Source of the DNA: DAOVIY01 sp964441595
Lineage (GTDB): Bacteria > Patescibacteriota > Minisyncoccia > UBA6257
Direction of reading: 5' to 3'
Length of the DNA stretch: 20,169 bases
Assembly: GCA_964441595.1 (NCBI GenBank)
Contig: CAYTXM010000008.1
Coordinates: 1-20,169, forward strand
A program made the translations under genes and the position numbers. Under the pieces are notes generated by a model. It saw only the letters and a program-made list of their open reading frames with translations. It was not told where the DNA came from and did not search any database. Positions 12,886-19,596 of this stretch are shown here, one piece after another (the first letter of the stretch is position 1; the number at the start of each line of letters is the position of its first letter).

Positions 12886-13164
12886 ATGCCAAGACCAAGA
12901 CTTTGTCGAAGGATTAGATTTAATACAAACATAACTTATTTTAAACCTCAGGGTGTACCAATGAGATTTTTAGATATTGTAGAATTGACTATTGAAGAAG
13001 CAGAAGCTTTAAGATTAAAAAATGTGCAAGGGTTGGATCAGGAGCAGGCAGCTAAAGAAATGAATACATCGCAAAGTACTTTTCAAAGAATATTATCATC
13101 GGCTTATAAAAAAACATCAGACGCTTTGATAAATGGCAAAGCTATCAAAATAATTTGTGGATAA
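12886..13164 (+). CDS. DUF134 (UPF0251) helix-turn-helix DNA-binding protein
   Basis: The 92-residue protein matches DUF134: MPRPRLCRRIRF start, FKPQGVPM, then LTIEEAEALRLKNVQGLDQEQAAKEMNTSQSTFQRIL, a sigma-region-4-like helix-turn-helix (about 50-75), and a closing ALINGKAIKI. The helix-turn-helix supports DNA binding. It probably regulates its own unit through the palindrome at 12468-12485, which is inference. Its last codons and stop contain a perfect DnaA-box sequence (13156-13164). A strong terminator follows at 13226. Confidence 0.88.
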   Translation: MPRPRLCRRIRFNTNITYFKPQGVPMRFLDIVELTIEEAEALRLKNVQGLDQEQAAKEMNTSQSTFQRILSSAYKKTSDALINGKAIKIICG

Positions 13165-13175
13165 TGTGTGGATAG
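13156..13175 (+). promoter_or_regulatory. DnaA-box-like pair
   Basis: TGTGGATAA (13156-13164) is the exact reverse complement of the DnaA box TTATCCACA. TGTGGATAG (13167-13175) differs by one base. Another exact copy is at 13315-13323 upstream of mraZ, with AGTGGATAG at 13305-13313. They may be real DnaA sites or chance matches within G/T-rich repeats. Confidence 0.35.
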
Positions 13176-13225
13176 TTTTTAGATTTTAATTGCAATCTTA
13201 CAATTTTTTACCTTATTTAAGCGAT

Positions 13226-13256
13226 AAAATCTTCTATTTAAAATAGAGGATTTTTT
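13226..13256 (+). terminator. Intrinsic terminator of the DUF5320-DUF134 unit
   Basis: AAATCTTCTATT (13227-13238) pairs with AATAGAGGATTT (13242-13253), twelve pairs with one G-U around a 3-base loop, extendable by one A-T pair, followed by T to 13256. Confidence 0.9.
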
Positions 13257-13267
13257 ATTTTTCCTTC

Positions 13268-13297
13268 TTGACTTTATGGGTTGATGGGGAGTAAAAT
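13268..13297 (+). promoter_or_regulatory. Promoter of the mraZ operon
   Basis: TTGACT (13268-13273) and TAAAAT (13292-13297) have an 18-base spacer. The -10 box ends where the regular TGG repeats begin, so MraZ bound there would interfere with the polymerase. Confidence 0.6.
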
Positions 13298-13331
13298 GGA
13301 AGAAAGTGGATAGATGTGGATAAGTGTGGGG
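13285..13331 (+). promoter_or_regulatory. MraZ-type operator repeats
   Basis: TGG begins at 13297, 13307, 13317 and 13327, exactly ten bases apart, as TGGA, TGGA, TGGA and TGGG. TGGGG at 13285 is a slightly offset fifth copy. MraZ in other bacteria binds short TGGG- or GTGG-type direct repeats with 10-base period upstream of its own gene, so autorepression is expected. Confidence 0.65.
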
Positions 13332-13383
13332 ATAAATATGTTTTTTGGGGAAAACTTTTAAATCTATTTATAATCTATTTGTT

Positions 13384-13815
13384 ATGTTCATTGGAGAATA
13401 TTATTACACAATAGATCCAAAAGGAAGAATAGCTATTCCTTCTAAATTAAGGAACATTCTTTCTAAAGGTGGAGTTATTACAAAAGGATTAGATAATTGT
13501 CTTTTTGTCTTTTCTTCAAAAGATTGGCATCCAATGGCAGAGAAAATTAAGGCATTGCCTTTAAGCCAATCTAATTCCCGAGCTTTTTCCAGATTAATGC
13601 TTGCTGGAGCAATGAATGTAAGGTTGGATAGTCAAGGAAGGATTCTTGTTCCCGATTATTTAAGAAAATACGTAGGATTAAAAAAAGAGATTGTTTTAGC
13701 TGGTGTTTATGATCGTTTAGAAATCTGGGATAAGAAAGAATGGGAAAAATATAAAAAAAGGACAGAAAAAGAATCAGGCGATATAGCGGAAAAATTAGGA
13801 GATTTAGGAATATAA
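13384..13815 (+). CDS. mraZ: MraZ transcriptional regulator of the division/cell-wall operon
   Basis: The protein has 143 residues from ATG 13384. An in-frame TTG 39 bases earlier would add a non-homologous tail, and MFIGEYYYTID is the classical MraZ N-terminus. Two AbrB-like repeats carry DPKGRIAIP (11-19) and DSQGRILVP (about 82-90). MraZ forms a ring that binds tandem repeats upstream of its operon; such repeats are at 13285-13331. The next gene, rsmH, starts after 4 bases. Confidence 0.95.
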   Translation: MFIGEYYYTIDPKGRIAIPSKLRNILSKGGVITKGLDNCLFVFSSKDWHPMAEKIKALPLSQSNSRAFSRLMLAGAMNVRLDSQGRILVPDYLRKYVGLKKEIVLAGVYDRLEIWDKKEWEKYKKRTEKESGDIAEKLGDLGI

Positions 13816-13819
13816 AATT

Positions 13820-14704
13820 ATGATGCACGTTCCCGTACTTTTAAAAGAAGTAATTAATTACTTAAATCCGCAGGCAAATGAAAATTTTATTGATGCAACA
13901 ATAGGCCAAGGAGGACATACTGCTGCCATTCTTAAAAAAAATAAACCGCAAGGGAAGGTATTGGGTATTGAAATGGATCCTGATATTTATAAAGAATTGA
14001 AAGAAAAGATGGCAAAAATGAGTGATAGATTGATCCTGATAAATGATTCTTATGTTCATTTAAAAAAGATTGTTAAGAGGAATGATTTTAAGCCAGTTCA
14101 TGGAATTTTGTTTGATTTGGGGATGTGCTCATGGCATTTAGAGGCATCAAAAAGGGGATTCTCCTATTTGAAAGATGAACCATTGGATATGCGCTTTAAT
14201 CCTCAAAATAATTTAACAGCTGCAGAGATTATAAATTTTTGGGATATAAAAGAAATAGAAAAGATTTTAAGAGAATTTGGAGAAGAAAAATATGCGCATC
14301 GTATTTCTTTAGCAATTAAAGAAGTGAGGAAAAAAGAAAGAATTGTTGGAACTCAACAATTGGTGGATATTTTAAAAAAGGCTCTTCCAAAAAATTACGA
14401 TAAGAAAAGAATTCATTTTGCCACACGTACATTTCAAGCTTTGCGTATTGCTGTAAATGATGAATTGCAAGTTATAAAAGATGGCATTAAACAAGCTATT
14501 AAAATATTAGAGCCAGGAGGAAGAATTGCGGTGATTTCATTTCATTCTTTAGAGGATAGAATTGTAAAAAATCTTTTTAGAGAAAAAGCTAAGATTGAAG
14601 AATTAAACATACTTACCAAAAAACCATTAACTGTTAGTTTAGAAGAAATTAGAAATAATTCACGCTCTCGTTCTGCTAAACTACGCGCTGCTGAAAAATT
14701 ATAA
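13820..14704 (+). CDS. rsmH: 16S rRNA (cytosine-1402-N4)-methyltransferase RsmH
   Basis: This enzyme methylates C1402 in the 30S decoding centre using SAM. The 294-residue protein has HVPVLLKEV at the start, the SAM loop DATIGQGGHT (25-34), FDLGMCSWHLE (about 98-108, usually LDLGVSSxQLD), PLDMRF, the helical insertion, FHSLEDRIVK (about 251-260) and the C-terminal NSRSRSAKLRAAEK. All family landmarks are present. Two ATGs (13820 and 13823) are possible starts; the choice affects one residue. Confidence 0.96.
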   Translation: MMHVPVLLKEVINYLNPQANENFIDATIGQGGHTAAILKKNKPQGKVLGIEMDPDIYKELKEKMAKMSDRLILINDSYVHLKKIVKRNDFKPVHGILFDLGMCSWHLEASKRGFSYLKDEPLDMRFNPQNNLTAAEIINFWDIKEIEKILREFGEEKYAHRISLAIKEVRKKERIVGTQQLVDILKKALPKNYDKKRIHFATRTFQALRIAVNDELQVIKDGIKQAIKILEPGGRIAVISFHSLEDRIVKNLFREKAKIEELNILTKKPLTVSLEEIRNNSRSRSAKLRAAEKL

Positions 14705-14720
14705 TTACTCAATTTAATCC

Positions 14721-15128
14721 ATGACAACTATATATAATTACAATAAAAACAATAGAAAACACGCAATTTTTTTAGGCACTTCCAGAAAGTATAGCCATAG
14801 TAAAAAAAGAAAATTACAATCTTTTATGAATGAAGCAGGGGAGTGTTTAGGGCATATTAAGTTAGTAATTTTACTTCTTATTCCATCTTTGATAATTGGA
14901 GGCTATTGGCTGATGCTTTTTGGAAAAAATATATCACTTAATTATATGGTTCCACGTTTAAAAAATGAAATCAGTCAAAAACAGGAAGAACTTGATTATT
15001 TAACAGAAAAATCCGCATTTATTATTTCCTCTCAAAAAATAGAAGAATGGGCTGAAGACAACGATTTTGTCAAAGTAAAAAATATTTCTTACTTAAATCT
15101 GGTGAATGATAATTTAGCCCAAAGATAA
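14721..15128 (+). CDS. FtsL-like division protein
   Basis: The 135-residue bitopic protein has a basic cytoplasmic tail of about 45 residues, one membrane helix (about 46-68), then a heptad-like external coiled coil (about 75-100, NEISQKQEELDYLTEK) and a short end with WAEDNDFVKVKNISYL, reminiscent of the A-x-x-x-G-[ML]-V-x-v-x-x-x-x-Y/L terminus of FtsL. The sequence is too diverged to identify by motif alone. Its place between rsmH and ftsI and its topology make FtsL the likely identity. FtsL acts with FtsB and FtsQ to activate the FtsW-FtsI synthase. Confidence 0.75.
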   Translation: MTTIYNYNKNNRKHAIFLGTSRKYSHSKKRKLQSFMNEAGECLGHIKLVILLLIPSLIIGGYWLMLFGKNISLNYMVPRLKNEISQKQEELDYLTEKSAFIISSQKIEEWAEDNDFVKVKNISYLNLVNDNLAQR

Positions 15129-15134
15129 CTCTTT

Positions 15135-16925
15135 ATGAGAAGAAAAAATAAAAACTTTTTTAAAAGGACTAGTAGAAATAGCCAATCTTCTGAAGCAAAA
15201 ATTTCTCTTATTCATTTTCTATTTATTGTTCTTTTTCTGTTTTTAGGCTATAAACTTTTCAATATTCAAATAAAAAACAATTTAGAGTTTGTAAATCAAG
15301 CAGAAGCCCTACATGACACAACTACAATTTTACCTCCTGACAGAGGTTTAATTTATTTTCAGGATAAAAATAAAGGATATATTCCAGTTGCCATTAATAA
15401 AAAATATAATTCCCTTTTTGTTATTCCAAAAGAAATAGAAAACCCAGAAGAAACAAGCAGGTTTTTATTTGAAATAATTCCTTCCTCTTACGGCCTGTCT
15501 TATGAACAAATTTTTTTCCGTCTAAATAAACCTGACGATCCATACGAACCTCTTATTAAAAAAATTGAAGACGACGAATTAATTAATAATATTCAAAACA
15601 CGCAAATAAAAGGCATTTATCTTGGTGAAGATAGTTATCGCTATTATCCATTAGGTTCTTCTGCTGCCCAAGTGATTGGGTTCGTTGGTGAAACAGGTGA
15701 TGGGTTGATTAAAGGACGTTATGGATTGGAATCTTATTATAATATTATTCTTTCTGGTAAGAAGGGTATTTTTATGGGTATTAAAGATGCCTTGGGACGT
15801 TTGGTTCGTTCCAATTTTTCTGAGGAAGAAAAAACTATTGAAGGGCTTTCAATTGAAACCACTATAGATAAAAATATTCAATTTACTACTGACAAAATTT
15901 TAGAGGACTTAATGAAATATAGGGAAGCAAGTAAAGGTACGATTATTGTAATGGAGGTGAAAACAGGAAAAATTTTAGCGTTAGCTAATATGCCAACATT
16001 TAATCTTAATGATTTTTCTGATATAAAAGATTATTCAATTTTTAGAAATTTTGCTACAGAAGAAAGATATGAACCTGGTTCGGTAATCAAGCCTTTTACT
16101 ATGGCAGTAGGTATTGATACTGGAAAAGTTACTCCAGACACTACTTATATTGATAAAGGATATTATGATGTAGGTGGTTACCATTTGATTAATTATCGAA
16201 ATGAAGTTCATGGAAAATCTACAATGCGCAATGTTTTGGAGAAATCTATAAATACTGGGGCAATTTTTGTGTCTCAAGAAGTGGGAAGTGAAAATTTAAG
16301 AAGATATTTTAAAAAATTTGGTTTTGCAGATACAACAGGAATAGATTTGCCATTAGAGATTAGTGGCGATTTATCTAATCTGGAATATCCAAAGTCCAAT
16401 CCAACATATTCTGCAACCGCTTCTTTTGGAGTTGGAATATCAGTTACACCCATGGAATTAATTAAAGCCTATACGGCAATAGCAAATAAAGGGCGTATGG
16501 TTACTCCGTATTTAGTAGAAAGCACAATAGACAAAGCTGGCAATCGTACCACTTTTATGCCGGCAGAATCTTTATCAAATCTTCCACAAGTAATAAAACA
16601 GGAAACCGCTGAAACGTTAACGTCAATGTTAGTTGGAGTAATCGAAAATGGTTTTGGTGGAAATGCTAAAATTAAAGGTTATAGCATTGCTGGCAAAACA
16701 GGAACTTCTTACATAGCTTTTAAAGATAAAAAGGGGTATTCTGACGAGGTGATTCATACTTTTGTAGGGTTCTTCCCAGTCTCCAATCCCGAATATATTA
16801 TTTTAGTAAAAATGGATAAGCCGCAATGGGGGAAGGAAGCTGCTAGTTATACAGTCACACTAACATTTAGAGAAGTTGAAAGATTTTTAATCAATTATTA
16901 CAATCTTCCACCAGATGAACTCTAA
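15135..16925 (+). CDS. ftsI: Class B penicillin-binding protein (FtsI/PBP2-type peptidoglycan transpeptidase)
   Basis: The 596-residue protein has one N-terminal helix (about 24-42), the PBP dimer/pedestal region (DRGLI near 69-73, YRYYPLGSSAAQVIGFVG at about 168-185), and a transpeptidase domain from about 245. Active-site motifs are intact: S316-V-I-K319 (SxxK), S371-I-N (SxN) and K521-T-G (KTG), with GVGISVTPMEL between. It cross-links septal peptidoglycan with FtsW. The position after an ftsL-like gene supports FtsI rather than PBP2. There are no C-terminal PASTA domains. The gene starts 6 bases after the ftsL-like stop and murF starts 3 bases after its own. Confidence 0.94.
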   Translation: MRRKNKNFFKRTSRNSQSSEAKISLIHFLFIVLFLFLGYKLFNIQIKNNLEFVNQAEALHDTTTILPPDRGLIYFQDKNKGYIPVAINKKYNSLFVIPKEIENPEETSRFLFEIIPSSYGLSYEQIFFRLNKPDDPYEPLIKKIEDDELINNIQNTQIKGIYLGEDSYRYYPLGSSAAQVIGFVGETGDGLIKGRYGLESYYNIILSGKKGIFMGIKDALGRLVRSNFSEEEKTIEGLSIETTIDKNIQFTTDKILEDLMKYREASKGTIIVMEVKTGKILALANMPTFNLNDFSDIKDYSIFRNFATEERYEPGSVIKPFTMAVGIDTGKVTPDTTYIDKGYYDVGGYHLINYRNEVHGKSTMRNVLEKSINTGAIFVSQEVGSENLRRYFKKFGFADTTGIDLPLEISGDLSNLEYPKSNPTYSATASFGVGISVTPMELIKAYTAIANKGRMVTPYLVESTIDKAGNRTTFMPAESLSNLPQVIKQETAETLTSMLVGVIENGFGGNAKIKGYSIAGKTGTSYIAFKDKKGYSDEVIHTFVGFFPVSNPEYIILVKMDKPQWGKEAASYTVTLTFREVERFLINYYNLPPDEL

Positions 16926-16928
16926 ATT

Positions 16929-18152
16929 ATGAAAAGGAAATTTATTCAACATATACTTAGATATCTTACAAAACTTATTTTGTGGCGTTACAAGCCTCTT
17001 ATTATTGGCGTAACAGGAAGTGTGGGAAAAACATCAACAAAAGAGGCTATTTACACTGTTTTAAGAAAAAGATTTAGAGTTGAAAGAAATATTTTTAATC
17101 TAAATACTGAAATAGGAATGCCCCTTACTATAATTAGGGGCAAAGACGCTAAACGAAATATTTTACTTTGGTTTTATAATTTTTTCCATACTTTTTGGTT
17201 GTTTATTTTTAAAACAAAAACATATCCGGAGATATTAGTTTTAGAGATGTCTGAAGATGCTCCTGGCATGATAAAATATTTAGTTGATTTAGCCCAACCT
17301 AAAATAGGTGTAGTTACCACTATTGGAGACCCTCCTGTTCATTTAGAATATTATAAAAATATTAATGAGTTAATTGAAGAAATAAGTTATTTGCCACAAA
17401 GTTTATCTTTTGATAATACAATTGTTTTAAATGCTGATAATCCATTGGTTTTAAATTTTAAAGAGAAGACAGTTGCTAAAGTTTTTTCTTATGGCTTTTC
17501 TGAGAATTCCGATATTAAAATAACAGAATATAAATTAATTAATACAGAAAATTTAGAAAATATAGGAATGAATTTTCGCTTAGAAGCTAGTGGCAGTTTT
17601 GTGCCAGTAAAACTTGAAGGCGTTTTTGGAAAAGGACAGATATATGCTTTATCAGCCGCTGCCGCCGTGGGAATATCTTTAGATATGAACTTGATAGAGA
17701 TTAGCGAAGCAATGAAGGATTATCAGATAGTTAAAGGCAGGACAAAATTTATGCGCGGAATAAACAATAGTTGGTTATTGGATGATTCTTATAATGCTTG
17801 TCCAGATTCAGTTCGTGTTGCTTTAGATTTGTTTAAAGAAATTCCTGTAAAAAGAAAAATCGTTGCTTTAGGAGACATGAAAGAATTAGGTGAAAATTCA
17901 AAACAGGCCCATATACAAATTGGAAAAGATGTAGCAGGAATGGCGGATATTTTTATTGCTATTGGGGAAGAAATGATTTTTGCCAAGAAAATAATTGATG
18001 ATGAATATTCTAATGTGGAAACGTTTTGGTTTAAAGATAGCCAAGAGGCAAAGGCATCAATTAAAAAAATGATGAAAGAAGGTGATTTAGTCTTGATTAA
18101 AGGTTCGCACGCAATGGAAATGGAGAAAATCACTGAGGAACTAAAAAAATAG
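16929..18152 (+). CDS. murF: UDP-N-acetylmuramoyl-tripeptide--D-alanyl-D-alanine ligase (MurF)
   Basis: This enzyme would add D-Ala-D-Ala to the UDP-MurNAc-tripeptide using ATP. The 407-residue protein has the ATP loop GVTGSVGKTSTKE (27-39), NAD/NP near 168, the MurF-type DDSYNACPDSV (285-295, usually YNANP), ALGDMKELG (313-321) and the C-terminal VLIKGSHAMEME (388-399). The usual N-terminal UDP-substrate domain of about 100 residues is replaced by a short basic/hydrophobic lead, so it is shorter than the E. coli enzyme (about 450). murE, mraY, ftsW and murG do not follow; the operon ends here at a tRNA promoter. Confidence 0.88.
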   Translation: MKRKFIQHILRYLTKLILWRYKPLIIGVTGSVGKTSTKEAIYTVLRKRFRVERNIFNLNTEIGMPLTIIRGKDAKRNILLWFYNFFHTFWLFIFKTKTYPEILVLEMSEDAPGMIKYLVDLAQPKIGVVTTIGDPPVHLEYYKNINELIEEISYLPQSLSFDNTIVLNADNPLVLNFKEKTVAKVFSYGFSENSDIKITEYKLINTENLENIGMNFRLEASGSFVPVKLEGVFGKGQIYALSAAAAVGISLDMNLIEISEAMKDYQIVKGRTKFMRGINNSWLLDDSYNACPDSVRVALDLFKEIPVKRKIVALGDMKELGENSKQAHIQIGKDVAGMADIFIAIGEEMIFAKKIIDDEYSNVETFWFKDSQEAKASIKKMMKEGDLVLIKGSHAMEMEKITEELKK

Positions 18153-18154
18153 AT

Positions 18155-18183
18155 TTGCCCAAAATTTAGCTTTATGTTATATT
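18155..18183 (+). promoter_or_regulatory. Promoter of tRNA-Glu
   Basis: TTGCCC (18155-18160) and TATATT (18178-18183), with TGT before the latter, have a 17-base spacer. The -10 ends 10 bases before the tRNA. Confidence 0.65.
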
Positions 18184-18193
18184 TTTTCTACTT

Positions 18194-18268
18194 GCCGTTA
18201 TCGTCTAGTCTGGTTTAGGACGCATGGTTCTCATCCATGTAACCCGGGTTCAAATCCCGGTGACGGCA
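18194..18268 (+). tRNA. tRNA-Glu (anticodon CTC)
   Basis: The 75-base cloverleaf has acceptor GCCGTTA pairing with TGACGGC (one G-U), a D arm with GTCTAG and GGTTTAGGA, an anticodon arm CATGG-TTCTCAT-CCATG with anticodon CTC at 18230-18232, and a T arm CCGGG-TTCAAAT-CCCGG. The discriminator is A18268. The CCA end is not encoded (CAT follows), so it must be added enzymatically. Confidence 0.95.
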
Positions 18269-18271
18269 CAT

Positions 18272-18601
18272 ATGAAAAATATATTGAAAAAGAATTGGCT
18301 ATTATTGGGTATGAGTTTTATTATATCGGTTTTTCTAAATTGGTTAGTTTATAGAAAAACAGGACCTAATTTTCCGGTAATTTTTCGTTCTAATGATTTT
18401 GGTATTAATTTTTTAGGTAGTAGAAATCTGCTTTGGCAAATTCCAGTTTTAGGTATAATTTTTGTTTATATAAATAATTGGATTTCGCGGTCATTCCAGA
18501 ATTCCAACAGAGACTTGAGTAATTTGCTTTTTTTTGCTAATATAGGAGTTGCTGTTCTAGTATTTTTAATTAGCGCTCAAATATATATCCTAAACCGATA
18601 A
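18272..18601 (+). CDS. Small membrane protein, unknown function
   Basis: The protein has 109 residues from ATG 18272. A longer frame opens at 18224 inside the tRNA and is not credible. Hydrophobic segments lie at about 8-25, 49-66 and 86-106. No known motif is visible. The ATG is only 3 bases after the tRNA 3' end, so cotranscription with the tRNA followed by 3' processing would leave an mRNA with almost no leader. rplU starts 18 bases after its stop. Confidence 0.65.
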   Translation: MKNILKKNWLLLGMSFIISVFLNWLVYRKTGPNFPVIFRSNDFGINFLGSRNLLWQIPVLGIIFVYINNWISRSFQNSNRDLSNLLFFANIGVAVLVFLISAQIYILNR

Positions 18602-18619
18602 AATAAAATTTGCATTGTT

Positions 18620-18934
18620 ATGTTGGCAGTTATTGAAACAGGGGGAAAACAATATTTAATTTCTCCAAAACAAGAAATAAAAATAGAAAAAATAAAGGAC
18701 GTAAAAGAAGGGGATGAAATAACTTTTGATAAGGTTCTTCTTGTAGTTGATGACAAAGGCGATGTAAAAATAGGCCAGCCTTATCTTTCAGGAACGAAAA
18801 TTATTGCAAAATGCGAAGAATCAGGAAGGTCTAAAAAAATTATTGTTTTTCGTTATCGTCATAAAACTCGTTATAAAAAGAAAAAAGGGCATAGGCAGCC
18901 CTTTATGAAGATATTGATTAAAGAGACTAAATAA
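18620..18934 (+). CDS. rplU: 50S ribosomal protein L21
   Basis: At 104 residues it is the normal length for L21. MLAVIETGGKQYLISPKQ is the classical N-terminus (usually MYAVIETGGKQYRV). KVLLVVDDKGDVKIGQPYLSGTKIIAKCEESGRSKKIIVFRYRHKTRYKKKKGHRQPFMKILI carries the family signature, including the KxxGHRQ segment that binds 23S rRNA. In most bacteria rpmA (L27) follows; here the convergent recR gene abuts with no intergenic base. Confidence 0.96.
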   Translation: MLAVIETGGKQYLISPKQEIKIEKIKDVKEGDEITFDKVLLVVDDKGDVKIGQPYLSGTKIIAKCEESGRSKKIIVFRYRHKTRYKKKKGHRQPFMKILIKETK

Positions 18935-19573
18935 TCATTTCCTTCCTTCAAAAGCGTTTATTAAAGTTTCTGCGTCGGCAAATTCTACTTCTCCTCCTTG
19001 TGGAAGTCCGCGCGCTAATCTTGTTATTTTAATTTTATCATCTATATCTTTGATAGATTTTTCCAAAGAATATGTGGTTAAATTACCTTCTGATGTAGGA
19101 CTTAGAGCTAAAATCACTTCTTTTATTGGATGATTTGAGGTCTGAGCTTTTTTAATTCGTAATGAGAGCTGAGGAATTGTTATCCTCAGTTTTTTATTTT
19201 CATCAATTTCTGATAATAATCTTCCTAAAACGTGATAAACGCCATTATATTTATTTGTTTTTTCTATAGACAAGAGGTCTGTTTCTTTTTCCACAACGCA
19301 TATAATTGATTTATCTCTCCGTGGATCATCACAGATTTTACATAATTTATTATCTGATGATTGCTTTTTTTCTTCTACCTCTGTAATGAAAAAACAATTT
19401 GGACATACTTGTGTTTTAGAAAATAAATTAACGAAGGCATGATAAAAATTATTTTGCGATTCTTTTTTTTGATGTAATAACCAAAAAGCCAAACGCGTAG
19501 TCTGGCGAGGCCCCATACCTGGGAGTTTTGAAAATATCTTTATAAAGACTTCAATTGGTTTTGGCAAATCCAT
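18935..19573 (-). CDS. recR: Recombination mediator protein RecR
   Basis: The protein works with RecO (and RecF) to load RecA at gaps. Its 212 residues are slightly above the usual 200. A helix-hairpin-helix covers LPGMGPRQTTRLAF (17-30). A zinc finger has Cys57, Cys60, Cys78 and Cys81. The Toprim domain begins at about 89 (IICVVEKETDLLSIEKT) and includes GVYHVLGRLLSEID (the usual GGxLSPL is altered). The C-terminus ARGLPQGGEVEFADAETLINAFEGR is canonical. It ends with TGA. It lies 23 bases downstream of dnaB on the same strand, so probably shares its transcript. Confidence 0.95.
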   Translation of the reverse strand: MDLPKPIEVFIKIFSKLPGMGPRQTTRLAFWLLHQKKESQNNFYHAFVNLFSKTQVCPNCFFITEVEEKKQSSDNKLCKICDDPRRDKSIICVVEKETDLLSIEKTNKYNGVYHVLGRLLSEIDENKKLRITIPQLSLRIKKAQTSNHPIKEVILALSPTSEGNLTTYSLEKSIKDIDDKIKITRLARGLPQGGEVEFADAETLINAFEGRK

Positions 19574-19596
19574 TTTTTTTATTTCGAGATAGATTC

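Noticed and set aside
13156..13331. Replication origin
   Set aside because: DnaA-like boxes are few and partly coincide with MraZ repeats; no dnaA/dnaN or AT-rich iteron array is present, so an origin cannot be claimed.
13345..13383. TTG start extending mraZ by 13 residues
   Set aside because: MFIGEYY is the standard family N-terminus; the extension is not conserved-looking.
17789..18133. Minus-strand 114-codon frame opposite murF
   Set aside because: It overlaps the conserved C-terminal MurF motifs on the other strand and has no recognisable features.
18224..18271. Upstream extension of the small membrane protein into the tRNA
   Set aside because: The first 16 codons are tRNA-Glu sequence; the ATG at 18272 is just after the tRNA end.
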